Origin: an uncultured Verrucomicrobia subdivision 3 bacterium | GTDB lineage: Bacteria; Verrucomicrobiota; Verrucomicrobiia; Limisphaerales; UBA11358 | Length of the DNA stretch: 64,000 nucleotides | Assembly: GCA_903878805.1 (NCBI GenBank) | Contig: CAIRJF010000011.1 | Location: 119,274-183,273, forward strand | Direction: 5' to 3' | Shown here: positions 34,121 through 42,333 of the stretch, piece after piece | Layout: every line of letters starts with the position of its first letter | How positions within the stretch are numbered: position 1 is the stretch's first letter | Program-made: the position numbers and the translations under genes | The notes under the pieces: generated by a model | Databases searched by the model: none | Told to the model about the DNA's origin: nothing | Seen by the model: the letters and a program-made list of their open reading frames with translations, nothing else

Positions 34121-35092
34121 TCAATCAGGATAGCCGGTCGGGTGCTGGACGTGCCACGCCCACGCGGTCGCCACGATGTCTTCGAGCTTCGGATATTGCG
34201 GTTTCCAGCCGAGTTCGTTGATGGCCTTGTTGGCGGCGGCGACGAGGCGCGGCGGATCGCCCGGACGGCGCGGTTTTTCAATCGCCGGAATTTTTTTGCC
34301 GGAAACTTTTTCGCACATGGCGATGACTTCCTTCACCGAGTAGCCGTCGCCGTTGCCCAAATTAAAAAATCCGCTTTTGCCCGGCTGCAAGCCGAGGATG
34401 TGCGCCTGCGCCAGATCCTTGATGTGAATGTAATCACGGATGCAAGTGCCGTCGGGCGTGGGATAATCCGTGCCAAAAATTTCGACGTGCGATTTCTGGC
34501 CGAGCGCAACCTGCAGCACGTTCGGGATGATGTGCGTCTCGATGTGATGATGTTCGCCGAATTTTTCACTCGCGCCAGCGGCGTTGAAGTAGCGGAACGC
34601 GATGAAATCCAATTTGTAAATTTCGCGATACCAAATGAGGACTTTCTCGAACATCAACTTCGCCTCGCCGTAGGGATTGATCGGGCGCTGCGGCAAATCT
34701 TCCGTCATCGGCACGCGATCCGGCGGCCCGTAAGTCGCGCACGTCGAGCTGAAGACAAATTTTTTCACGCCCGTTTCCACGGCGGCATCGGCGAGCTTAA
34801 GCGCGTTGACGAGGTTGTTGTGGAAATATTTTTTCGGGTCGGTCATGGACTCGCCGACGAGCGCGCTGGCGGCGAAGTGCAAAATGGCCTCGGCCTTCGC
34901 GTCGCGTAGCGATTGCTTGACGAGGGCGGAATCGCGGAGACAGCCTTCAATAAATTTCGCGCGCGGGTCCACCGCCGAGCGATGACCTTCCGTGAGATTA
35001 TCAAACACCGTGACCGTGTGGCCGGCGTTCAGCAATTCCTCCGTGCAAACCGAGCCGATGTAGCCTGCGCCGCCGGTGACAAATACATTCAT
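34121..35092 (-). CDS. galE: UDP-glucose 4-epimerase
   Basis: The 323-residue extended SDR protein has the NAD-binding VTGGAGYIGS at the N-terminus, catalytic Ser/Tyr/Lys residues (VFSSTCATYG and INPYGEAKLMFEK), and GalE-specific segments RYFNAAGA, PDGTCIRDYIHIKDLAQAH and NLGNGDGYSVKEVI. It interconverts UDP-glucose and UDP-galactose for cell-surface polysaccharide synthesis. It precedes the permease gene by 6 bp on the minus strand. Confidence 0.96.
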   Translation of the reverse strand: MNVFVTGGAGYIGSVCTEELLNAGHTVTVFDNLTEGHRSAVDPRAKFIEGCLRDSALVKQSLRDAKAEAILHFAASALVGESMTDPKKYFHNNLVNALKLADAAVETGVKKFVFSSTCATYGPPDRVPMTEDLPQRPINPYGEAKLMFEKVLIWYREIYKLDFIAFRYFNAAGASEKFGEHHHIETHIIPNVLQVALGQKSHVEIFGTDYPTPDGTCIRDYIHIKDLAQAHILGLQPGKSGFFNLGNGDGYSVKEVIAMCEKVSGKKIPAIEKPRRPGDPPRLVAAANKAINELGWKPQYPKLEDIVATAWAWHVQHPTGYPD

Positions 35093-35142
35093 GCGGACAG
35101 TCTAGGAAATTTTCACACTGGTGGAAGTTCAAAAACAAAAAA

Positions 35143-35170
35143 CCGCCGCGCGTTTGAAAATGCGCGGCGG
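35143..35170 (-). terminator. Rho-independent terminator downstream of the TM2 gene
   Basis: CCGCCGCGC (35143-35151) and GCGCGGCGG (35162-35170) form a 9-bp perfect stem with a 10-nt loop. On the minus strand it is followed by TTTTTTGTTTTTG, so it terminates transcription from the TM2 gene before galE. Confidence 0.88.
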
Positions 35171-35188
35171 CTGGAAAATCAGCAAAAT

Positions 35189-35451
35189 TTAGAACCAGCC
35201 TTTTTTGCCGTTCACATAGGTGGCGACAAAATCCGCATCGGTCTTGGTCAGATAAACGATGTCTTCAATTAGACCGATGATGCCCATGATGAAGCCGCCA
35301 AAGCCCAGCGTCAGAATCGTCACCAACAACATGATGACGCCTTCCTTCGTGTAGCCGAGGATGAATTTATGTATGCCCAGCGCGCGCCGAGGAGAATGCC
35401 GCAAACTCCGGCCGCAATTTTCTTTTCCGATCCAGCAGGTTTGTCGCTCAT
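35189..35451 (-). pseudogene. TM2-domain membrane protein, frameshifted
   Basis: From ATG 35451 the frame reads M-S-D-K-P-A-G-S-E-K-K-I-A-A-G-V-C-G-I-L-L-G-A, the start of a TM2 domain, then goes wrong. The remaining part continues in another frame as LGIHKFILGYTKEGVIMLLV, GFIMGIIGLIEDIVYL and an end at 35189. The break falls in GGCGCGCGCTGGG (minus strand, about 35380-35390), where removal of one GC dinucleotide restores GALGIHKF. It is either a real dinucleotide-slippage mutation or an assembly error. TM2 proteins are small two-helix membrane proteins of unclear function. Confidence 0.8.
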
Positions 35452-35503
35452 AGTAGTTATTAGATTCCTTTCGAGTTGTTTTTACGGCTTTCGAGTAATT
35501 CAG

Positions 35504-36367
35504 TCAAACGCAAAACTGTGGATGCGCCTGAAGTTTTGCCCAAGACGCTTCGCTCAATGGCGCGGTGCGATAAACCGGTTCCACCATCGGCTCCGCACTG
35601 TGTGAGCGCCGGGCGCGCGCGAGCCAGCGCGCGGCGAGCGGCTCGGCAATCAAACTCAAATCGTTTGCGGCAATCGTCGTTTCTTCTTTCTCGCCAGTCG
35701 CGTGGCCGACGCCCACAAAAAATCCCGCGAGCAGCAGTGTAGTTCGCAAAATCGTGCTGCGCGAATACGTCGGCAACGCGCACGGACGCTGCGGGTCAAG
35801 CTGCTGAAATAAATTAGCAAACAGCGGCAGCGTCCACATCGCCGGATTTCGCGCGGGTGAATACGCGTCGAACAAAATGACGTGCGGCGGGGCTTGCGCA
35901 CGGCCACCACTTTTTGAACTTAACCACGCCGGAAAATCGCCGTGGTGAAATTCCCATTTCACCGATTGCCCGCCGTCCTGAAATTCAGCGCGCTGCTCGC
36001 TGATAAATTTTTGCAGATGTTTTTCGTAGCCGCCGAAGTAGCCGAGGTCGGTGGCGTGCTGCAAGGCGAATTTCAATGGCTCGATGGTGTGATCAAAACT
36101 GACGAGGCGAATCTGACACGCGAGATCCCGCGTGGCGCGCAAAACGGTGAGCGCGTTCGCCGCCGCGCCGAGACCGACATCCCAAATCACAAATTCGCCG
36201 GTGTGATTTTTGAGTCGTTCCCGAAGTTTGAGTTGATTGACGTAAAGTGCCTCTGCCTCAGCAACTGGACCAACGACGGGATGAAACGTCTCGCCATCCG
36301 CCAGCGAACGCACGGAACAGATGCCGTTGTTCAGACGGACGAGCTGGTAGCCAGAATCGGTTTGCAC
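35504..36367 (-). CDS. MnmC-like SAM-dependent methyltransferase
   Basis: The 287-residue protein has the MnmC N-domain/DUF752 features: GETFHPVVGPVAEAEALYVNQ near the N-terminus, the SAM-binding FVIWDVGLGAAANALTVLRA, VILFDAYSPARNPAMWTLPLF and the late TYSRSTILRTTLLLAGFFVG. MnmC methyltransferases complete the mnm5 group on wobble uridine 34 of tRNA; stand-alone forms occur in many bacteria. The FAD oxidase half of bifunctional MnmC is absent. It may be transcribed with the aminotransferase gene upstream, but a terminator lies between them. Confidence 0.82.
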   Translation of the reverse strand: MQTDSGYQLVRLNNGICSVRSLADGETFHPVVGPVAEAEALYVNQLKLRERLKNHTGEFVIWDVGLGAAANALTVLRATRDLACQIRLVSFDHTIEPLKFALQHATDLGYFGGYEKHLQKFISEQRAEFQDGGQSVKWEFHHGDFPAWLSSKSGGRAQAPPHVILFDAYSPARNPAMWTLPLFANLFQQLDPQRPCALPTYSRSTILRTTLLLAGFFVGVGHATGEKEETTIAANDLSLIAEPLAARWLARARRSHSAEPMVEPVYRTAPLSEASWAKLQAHPQFCV

Positions 36368-36407
36368 AATTTAGTTTTACGCGGGTCAGTCACGGACGAA
36401 AAGAAAA

Positions 36408-36438
36408 ACCGGCAATCCGCCCAACACGGATTGCCGGT
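36408..36438 (-). terminator. Rho-independent terminator downstream of the class V aminotransferase
   Basis: ACCGGCAATCCG (36408-36419) and CGGATTGCCGGT (36427-36438) form a perfect 12-bp stem with a 7-nt loop; on the minus strand TTTTCTTTTC follows. It ends the 36461-37549 gene. Confidence 0.9.
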
Positions 36439-36460
36439 CAACCATAACCCCACCCAAAAA

Positions 36461-37549
36461 TCAGAGCTGTGCCATCGCCTTGTCGAGCGCGGCGTAAAGC
36501 TGGTTCATCGTGGCCTCGGTTTCGTCGCCCATGTTCGAGAGACGGAACGTCGTGCCTTTGATTTTCCCGTAGCCGCCGTCAATCAGGAAGCCTTGGTCTT
36601 TGACGAGCTTCTGCAATTTCGCCACGTCCACGGTGCGACCGCCGGGCTTGGCGCCGTTGTTGACGCAGGTGAGCGTGACGGATTCAAAACCTTTTTCCGG
36701 AAACAGCGTGAAGCCGTGCTTGGTCGCCCAGTCGCGCGTAAGTTGATTTGTTTTTGCGTGGCGCGCGAAACGCGCTTCCAGACCTTCGGCGAAGAAATCC
36801 TCCAGCTTGGACGCCAGCGCGTAAACGTGCCCGATGCTCGGCGTGCTGGGCGTCATGCTTTGCTCCGCGTTTTTCTGGAACTCGACAAAGTCAAAATAAT
36901 AGCCGCGATCCTTGGCCGTCGCCGCTTTCGCGAGCGCAGCGGGCGACGCGGCGAAAACTGCGAGTCCGGGTGGCAGCGCAAACGCCTTTTGCGTTCCCGC
37001 AAGCAAAACGTCAATGCCCAGCTCGTCAAATTTAATCGGCAGCGCGGTCAGCGAACTGACGGCGTCCACGATGAAAATCACGTCGGGATATTTTTTCTTG
37101 AGCGTGGCGATTTCCGCGAGCGGCGACATCGTGCCGGTCGAAGTTTCGTTATGGATCAACGTCAGCGCGTCGAATTCGCCGGTCGCAAGTTTTTTGTCAA
37201 TCAGTTCGGCGCGGATGGGCGAACCCCAGTCCACTTGCAGCGCCTCGGCCTGTTTGCCGCATTTCTTGGACACGTCAAACCACTTGTCGGAGAACGCGCC
37301 GCACATGCAGTTCAGGACTTTTTTCTGAACCAGATTCCGAATGGCACCTTCCATCACGCCCCACGCGGACGAGGTGGACAAATAAACGAGTTGCTTGGTG
37401 TAAAGCAACTGCTGGAGTTGCGGCTGGATTTTCGCGTAGAGGTCTTTGAAGCCTTGGCCGCGATGGCCAATCATGGGCGAGCAAAACGCTTTGAAGGTTT
37501 TTTCGCTGACTTCGACGGGACCGGGAATGTGCAGTTTGACGTGTGGCAT
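36461..37549 (-). CDS. Class V PLP aminotransferase (alanine-glyoxylate / serine family)
   Basis: The product from ATG 37549 has 362 residues and starts MPHVKLHIPGPVEVSEKTFK, the typical opening of alanine-glyoxylate and serine-pyruvate aminotransferases. Family features include the MIGHRGQGFKDLY segment, FIVDAVSSLTALP and the PLP lysine in LLAGTQKAFALPPGL. It transfers an amino group between serine or alanine and a 2-oxo acid; the exact role (glyoxylate metabolism or a phosphoserine-like function) is open. The frame extends upstream to 37648, but that overlaps the epimerase gene and lacks family character. Confidence 0.9.
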   Translation of the reverse strand: MPHVKLHIPGPVEVSEKTFKAFCSPMIGHRGQGFKDLYAKIQPQLQQLLYTKQLVYLSTSSAWGVMEGAIRNLVQKKVLNCMCGAFSDKWFDVSKKCGKQAEALQVDWGSPIRAELIDKKLATGEFDALTLIHNETSTGTMSPLAEIATLKKKYPDVIFIVDAVSSLTALPIKFDELGIDVLLAGTQKAFALPPGLAVFAASPAALAKAATAKDRGYYFDFVEFQKNAEQSMTPSTPSIGHVYALASKLEDFFAEGLEARFARHAKTNQLTRDWATKHGFTLFPEKGFESVTLTCVNNGAKPGGRTVDVAKLQKLVKDQGFLIDGGYGKIKGTTFRLSNMGDETEATMNQLYAALDKAMAQL

Positions 37550-37614
37550 AAATTCTTTGTGAAATTTTTCACAAAGAAGCGCCAATGGCAAGAAAACTTT
37601 AGCGCGGCGGCAAT

Positions 37615-38625
37615 TTATTTCTTCGCGTAACCGTTCGCGCGGAACCACGCGACGGCGTCAGCAAACGCCTGTTCCGGCGGCGTCTGCGGCAGGCCGAGTT
37701 CGCGGATGGCCTTGGCGGGATTGAACCACATCGTGTATTTCGCCATCTTTACGCCAGCAACGGGCGCGCGCGGTGGCTTGCCAGTGACGAAGGATAGCAT
37801 CTCGTTGACCTCGGCGACGCGATACGCGAACCAGTAGGGAATTTTTACTTTGGGCGCGGGAATGCCGGTAATTTTTTCCAGCACGGCGAAGGTTTGCTGC
37901 ATCGTCCAGTTGCCCTGCTCGTTGCCGAGAATGTAACGCTGGCCGAGCGAACCTTTTTCCGCCGCGAGAATGTGGCCGATGGCGACGTCGCGGACATGCA
38001 CCCAGTTCAGCCCGGTTTCCAGATAGGCCGGCATCCGGCGATTCAAAAAATCCACGATGACTTTTCCCGTCGGCGTGGGCTTAACGTCGCCCGGCCCGAT
38101 GGGCGCGGAGGGATTGACGATGATGATGGGCAATGCGGCCTTGCGGAACAAATCATACGCCACGCCCTCGGCGCGGAATTTTGAGCGCTTGTAATCGTTG
38201 GACAACTGGCCGTCCTGAATTTTGTCTATTTCCGTCGTGGGTGTGAACTGGCCGTTCACTTTTTTCGGCAGGCCGATGCAGCCGACAGTGCTCGTGTAAA
38301 CAATTTTTCGGCAGCCAGCTTTGCCGGCAGCTTCGAGGACGTTGCGCGTGCCTTCGACATTGATTTCATACATCGGCGCGTAGTTGCGCATCCACAGCGA
38401 ATAGCTGGCGGCGACGTGGAAACACCATTCGCAACCTTCCATTTCACGTTGCAACAATGCGCGGTCGAGGATGTCGCCGGTCACGCGCTCAAACGTCAAG
38501 CCCTGCAGGGCTTGCTCGTCCGCGTCCGGCCGCAATAGCGCCTTCACGCGATGCCCACGCGCGAGCAATTCGCGGACAAGGTTGGAGCCGATGAAGCCGG
38601 AAGCGCCGGTGACAAAGCATTTCAT
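37615..38625 (-). CDS. NAD-dependent epimerase/dehydratase, HpnA-like
   Basis: The 336-residue extended SDR protein has VTGASGFIGSNLVRELLARG at the N-terminus and a DFR/HpnA-like course: the active-site region IVYTSTVGCIGLP, SNDYKRSKFRAEG with Tyr/Lys, the stretch NPSAPIGPGDVKPTPTGKVI and LNWVHVRDVAIGHILAAEKG. The PTPTG and GERYILG-type segments are characteristic of hopanoid-associated sugar epimerase HpnA. No other hopanoid gene is nearby, so the substrate is uncertain. It is the first of the minus-strand genes leading to the aminotransferase. Confidence 0.85.
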   Translation of the reverse strand: MKCFVTGASGFIGSNLVRELLARGHRVKALLRPDADEQALQGLTFERVTGDILDRALLQREMEGCEWCFHVAASYSLWMRNYAPMYEINVEGTRNVLEAAGKAGCRKIVYTSTVGCIGLPKKVNGQFTPTTEIDKIQDGQLSNDYKRSKFRAEGVAYDLFRKAALPIIIVNPSAPIGPGDVKPTPTGKVIVDFLNRRMPAYLETGLNWVHVRDVAIGHILAAEKGSLGQRYILGNEQGNWTMQQTFAVLEKITGIPAPKVKIPYWFAYRVAEVNEMLSFVTGKPPRAPVAGVKMAKYTMWFNPAKAIRELGLPQTPPEQAFADAVAWFRANGYAKK

Positions 38626-38731
38626 AAAATTCCCAAGCCCAATCTAAAACCTTTGGCCGGGAAAATTCCAACAAATAATTCCCCCGCCCGCTTGACTTGC
38701 CGCGCGCGGTTGGAAAAAATCCGTCCGTCGT

Positions 38732-39148
38732 ATGCCGGCCAAAAAAACCATCAAGAAAAAATTGACCAGCGCGGAACAGCGCGACCTCGACACGAAAATC
38801 CAGTTTGTCGAGGGACTGGTGCGCCGTGATCCCGATTATGTGGACGCCCTGCAATTGCTCGGCGACCACTACACGCAGCGCGGTCGTTTCAGTGAGGGCC
38901 TCCATGTGGACGAACGTCTCGCGCAGCTTGAACCGGGCAACCCGCTCGTGTTCTATAACCTCGCGTGCAGCTACTCGCTGACTGATGAATTTGACCGCGC
39001 CTTCCGCGCCCTCAATCAAGCCATTGCGCTGGGCTACCGCGATTTCAAATGGCTCGCCAAAGACCCGGACTTGAAAAAACTCCGGGCGCACCCGTCCTTT
39101 CTGGAAATCAAAGAAAAAATCCGCCAGCTAAAAAATTCCGCCAAATGA
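38732..39148 (+). CDS. TPR-repeat protein
   Basis: The 138-residue protein has a Lys-rich N-terminus followed by about two tetratricopeptide repeats (YVDALQLLGDHYTQRGRFSE, NPLVFYNLACSYSLTDEFDR) and a further helical segment ending HPSFLEIKEKIRQL, often found at the end of TPR proteins. It is cytoplasmic. The stop overlaps the mtnA start codon as ATGA, so the two genes are translationally coupled. The function is unknown. Confidence 0.85.
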   Translation: MPAKKTIKKKLTSAEQRDLDTKIQFVEGLVRRDPDYVDALQLLGDHYTQRGRFSEGLHVDERLAQLEPGNPLVFYNLACSYSLTDEFDRAFRALNQAIALGYRDFKWLAKDPDLKKLRAHPSFLEIKEKIRQLKNSAK

Positions 39149-40248
39149 ATGTCACCTTGCGCGGACGCACGGAACATTTCCGCACCGTCAGCTTCGATAC
39201 CAAAAATAATTCCGTCCGGCTTATCGAACAACGATTGCTGCCGCACGAATTCAAAATCGTCGCCACCAAAAATTTCCGCGAGACCGCCCGCGCCATCACT
39301 GACATGGTCGTGCGCGGCGCAGGCGCAATTGGTGCGACCGCAGCTTACGGACTGGCACAAGGCGCACTGGCTTTTCGCGGAAACAATTTGGAAAAGTTTT
39401 CTGCGCACGTCGCCGCCGTTTATCAAATACTTGCCGATGCGCGGCCAACCGCCGTTGATCCCGTTAACGCCATGAACGACGTCCGCCGCCACATGGCGCG
39501 CGGCGAAACCGTTGCCGAACAGCAAGCGCTCGCGCGCGCGGCCGCCGAAGAATTTGCCAACGAAGACGCGCGGCATTGTGCGGAAATCGGCGCACACGGC
39601 GGGAAGTTGATTCACAGCGGCATGAAAATTTTGACGCACTGCAACGCGGGCTGGCTCGCGTTCGTGGATGTCGGTAGCGCCACCGCGCCGATGTATGCCG
39701 CGCAGGCGCAGGGCAAAAAATTTCATGTGTTCTGCGACGAAACGCGTCCGCGCTCGCAGGGCGCGACGCTCACCGCCTGGGAATTGGCGCAGCAAAAAAT
39801 TTCGCACCAGATCATCGCCGACAACGCCGCCGGCCATTTGATGCAGCGCGGCGAAATTGATCTGGTCATCGTCGGCAGCGACCGCGCGCTAGGCCGCACG
39901 GGCGAAGTGACGAACAAAATTGGCACTTACACCAAAGCTGTTCTCGCGGCGCGCCACAAAATCCCCTTTTACGTCGCCATCCCGCTTTCAACGATTGACT
40001 GGAATTTGAAACGCGGTTTTGACATTCCCATCGAAGACCGGCACGAGAGTGAAGTTCTTGGCGCGTGGGGAAACAATTCGCGCGGCCAGCGCGAATATGT
40101 TCGCGTGGCGAATCCGACGAGCGGCGCGCGCAATCCCGGTTTTGATGTGACCCCGGCGGAACTAATCACCGGCATCATCACGCCCATGGGAATTTTTAAG
40201 CCGAAGGAACTGTGGTCGCACCGGCGCAAACTGGGGTTTGCAAAGTAA
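39145..40248 (+). CDS. mtnA: S-methyl-5-thioribose-1-phosphate isomerase
   Basis: From ATG 39145 the product has 367 residues and the MtnA signature segments: VRGAGAIGATAAYGLA, the catalytic Cys in ILTHCNAGWLAFVD and the catalytic Asp in IVGSDRALGRTGEVTNKIGTY. It isomerises MTR-1-P to methylthioribulose-1-P in methionine salvage. eIF2B-related proteins are the nearest alternative, but the MtnA motifs are clear. No other mtn genes lie in the window. The frame runs open further upstream through the TPR gene and is not used. Confidence 0.95.
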   Translation: MNVTLRGRTEHFRTVSFDTKNNSVRLIEQRLLPHEFKIVATKNFRETARAITDMVVRGAGAIGATAAYGLAQGALAFRGNNLEKFSAHVAAVYQILADARPTAVDPVNAMNDVRRHMARGETVAEQQALARAAAEEFANEDARHCAEIGAHGGKLIHSGMKILTHCNAGWLAFVDVGSATAPMYAAQAQGKKFHVFCDETRPRSQGATLTAWELAQQKISHQIIADNAAGHLMQRGEIDLVIVGSDRALGRTGEVTNKIGTYTKAVLAARHKIPFYVAIPLSTIDWNLKRGFDIPIEDRHESEVLGAWGNNSRGQREYVRVANPTSGARNPGFDVTPAELITGIITPMGIFKPKELWSHRRKLGFAK

Positions 40249-40271
40249 GTTTTTTGGCGCGAAAAGAAAAC

Positions 40272-40345
40272 TGGAGGCGGAGACCAGAATCGAACTGGTG
40301 ATGAGGCTTTTGCAGAGCCCTGCCTTACCACTTGGCTACTCCGCC
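40272..40345 (-). tRNA. tRNA-Cys (anticodon GCA), CCA encoded
   Basis: On the minus strand GGCGGAG (from 40345) pairs with CTCCGCC (40282-40276). A D-arm with GCCAAGTGGTAAGGC, an anticodon stem GGGCT/AGCCT with loop CTGCAAA (anticodon GCA at 40313-40311), and a T-arm ACCAG-TTCGATT-CTGGT follow. The discriminator base is U, as in tRNA-Cys, and CCA is encoded at 40274-40272. It lies between mtnA and the peptide transporter gene. Confidence 0.97.
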
Positions 40346-40486
40346 AACGAGTGACGAACCGCATCATAGTCACACTGCCGCCAGCTTTGCAAGCGAAGCG
40401 TCAAACACAAAGGGCTGCCTGAAAATTTCCGGCGTTGAAAATTTACACGCCGGATTGATTCGCCTAGGCTGGTTGAAAAATTGGAC

Positions 40487-41908
40487 GTGAACACCGCAAA
40501 TCCAACCAGCCGCTGGCCGCGCCAGATCAAATACATCATCGGCAACGAGGCGTGCGAGCGCTTCAGTTATTACGGCATGACCGGCATCCTCGCCGGTTAC
40601 ATCAGCGGCCAGTTGCTCGCGGGCGGACTGGGCAAGAGCGAGGATTATGCTACGGAAATCATCTCGCTGTTCAAGTCGTTCAACTACTTCACGCCGCTGC
40701 TCGGCGCATGGCTTTCGGACAAGCTCATCGGGCGCTACAAAACTATTTTTTGGGTCTCGCTGTTTTACTGCGCGGGACACGGCACGCTCGCGTGCAGCGA
40801 TTTTTTCAGCGGTCAGGGAAAATTAAACTGCCTCTTCATCGGCCTCACGCTCATCGCGCTCGGTTCCGGCGGCATCAAGCCGTGCGTCTCCGCGTTCATG
40901 GGCGAACAGTTCACGCCCGACCAATCGCATCTGATGCAGAAGGCTTACGGCGCATTTTATTGGGCGATCAACTTCGGCTCGTTCTTTTCGTTTCTCGTCG
41001 TGCCGTGGGTGAAGGATCATCACGGTTACAGCCCCGCGTTCGCCGTGCCGGGCATCTTGATGGCAATCGCGACCTTTATTTTTTGGCGTGGAAAAAAGTA
41101 TTACGTCATCGTCCCGACCAACCGGGAGAAAAAACATAACGGCTTCTTCAAAGTCATTTTCACCGCGCTGTTCCTCAAGCGCGCTGCCGGGAAAACCTTT
41201 TGGGAAAATGCCCGCACCCGCTTCACCGACCACGAAGTCGCCGCCGCGCGCTCGGTGCTGCCGATTCTTTTTGTGTTCGCCAGCATCCCGATGTTCTGGG
41301 CGCTTTACGACCAAGGTAATTCCACCTGGGTTTTGCAGGGACTGAAAATGACCAACGTAACATTGCTCGGCCTCAACGTCGGCGCGGAGCAGATGCAATC
41401 CTTGAACCCGCTGCTCATCATGCTTTTCGTGCCCATCTTCACGCTCTGGCTTTATCCGGCGATGGGCCGGTTCGCCGCGCCGCTCAAGCGCATGAGTTAC
41501 GGACTTTTTCTCGCGTCGGCGTCCTTCGTGCTGGTGGCGATGCTGCAACGGCGCATCGAGGCCGGTGCGCATTTGAGCATTCTCTGGCAAACGTGGCCTT
41601 ACATCGTCATCACGGCGGCGGAAGTTTTGGTTTCGACGACCGGACTGGAATTTGCCTTCCGCGAAGCCGCGCCGGAAATGAAAAGCCTCATCATGAGTTT
41701 CTGGCTGCTGACGGTCGCCGTCGGCAACTTATTTGTGGCGCTGCTCACCCATTTTCTCCCGACCGACGGCGTGAATGCCGAGGACGCCTCTGTCAGCACT
41801 GGCCGTTTCCTCCTCTACGCTGCAATGATGTTCGGCGTGGCAATTGTCTTCAGCCTCATCGCCACCACCTACCACTACCGCGACAAATCGGCGGCGCAGG
41901 GAAAATAA
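40487..41908 (+). CDS. POT/PTR family proton-dependent oligopeptide transporter
   Basis: The 473-residue membrane protein (from GTG 40487; a TTG at 40481 is also possible) has the POT family opening IIGNEACERFSYYGMTGIL, with the E-x-x-E-R-F-x-Y-Y motif, about 12 helices, and the second signature GSGGIKPCVSAFMGEQF followed by FYWAINFGSF. It imports di- and tripeptides with protons. About 70 residues between helices 6 and 7 form a large cytoplasmic loop with basic residues, common in bacterial POT proteins. It is transcribed alone downstream of tRNA-Cys. Confidence 0.93.
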   Translation: MNTANPTSRWPRQIKYIIGNEACERFSYYGMTGILAGYISGQLLAGGLGKSEDYATEIISLFKSFNYFTPLLGAWLSDKLIGRYKTIFWVSLFYCAGHGTLACSDFFSGQGKLNCLFIGLTLIALGSGGIKPCVSAFMGEQFTPDQSHLMQKAYGAFYWAINFGSFFSFLVVPWVKDHHGYSPAFAVPGILMAIATFIFWRGKKYYVIVPTNREKKHNGFFKVIFTALFLKRAAGKTFWENARTRFTDHEVAAARSVLPILFVFASIPMFWALYDQGNSTWVLQGLKMTNVTLLGLNVGAEQMQSLNPLLIMLFVPIFTLWLYPAMGRFAAPLKRMSYGLFLASASFVLVAMLQRRIEAGAHLSILWQTWPYIVITAAEVLVSTTGLEFAFREAAPEMKSLIMSFWLLTVAVGNLFVALLTHFLPTDGVNAEDASVSTGRFLLYAAMMFGVAIVFSLIATTYHYRDKSAAQGK

Positions 41909-41957
41909 AAAAGTGAACCCTAGTAAAGCTCCTGTGAAAAAATGAAGGCAACGAAGT

Positions 41958-42104
41958 TTACGCCGTCTGCTTCTGGCGTAACTTTCGCAACGCCATCACT
42001 CCGAATGGCAACAAGAGAGTCGCACCGGAAAGGAAGCTGGAAGTTTCGGGCACACCTGTGCAGGCGAAACGGGTCGGCAGCTCGTAGTCGGTCAGTTCAG
42101 CCAT
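41958..42104 (-). CDS. Orphan PEP-CTERM sorting tail (remnant or very small protein)
   Basis: A 48-residue frame from ATG 42104 ends with GVPETSSFLSGATLLLPFGV and then MALRKLRQKQTA: a V-P-E motif, a hydrophobic helix and a basic C-terminus, the standard PEP-CTERM/exosortase layout. The first 17 residues have no signal peptide and an in-frame TGA lies directly before the ATG, so the export signal and main domain are absent. It is most likely the remains of a secreted protein gene. No exosortase is encoded in the window. Confidence 0.7.
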   Translation of the reverse strand: MAELTDYELPTRFACTGVPETSSFLSGATLLLPFGVMALRKLRQKQTA

Positions 42105-42230
42105 TCACGGAATAATGCCCGCCGAACGGGAAAGCGAACAGACTTTTTCAAAAAAGTTTGCGGCCACCGAAGGGCGCAAATGGAATTCGCGGGAAAGCGG
42201 CGTCAACTCGGACCGGACGGTGCAAATGCA

Positions 42231-42262
42231 AAAAGCCGCCCCGGTTTCCTAGAGCGGCTTTT
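42231..42262. terminator. Bidirectional intrinsic terminator downstream of ppdK
   Basis: AAAAGCCGC (42231-42239) pairs with GCGGCTTTT (42254-42262) across a 14-nt loop. Runs of T follow on either strand (TTTTTG on the minus strand, TTTTG on the plus), so it can end ppdK transcription. Confidence 0.75.
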
Positions 42263-42271
42263 GATTTATTT

Positions 42272-42320
42272 GGCAGGGCGGTGTTACTACGCCGCTGCTG
42301 GCAGATCGGCAGGTCTGCCC
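42272..42320. repeat. REP-like palindromic element downstream of ppdK
   Basis: The segment contains the hairpin GGCAGA (42300-42305) / TCTGCC (42314-42319) and a second imperfect palindrome around GGCGGTGTTACTACGCC (42277-42293). The combination of two GC-rich hairpins between a terminator and a stop codon resembles repetitive extragenic palindromes. Only one copy is in the window, so the repeat status is not shown. Confidence 0.35.
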
Positions 42321-42333
42321 TACGGTGCTTTAA

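Noticed and set aside
35942..37630. Open frame of 562 codons opposite the methyltransferase and aminotransferase genes
   Set aside because: It spans two well-supported genes and their terminator on the opposite strand and has no family features.
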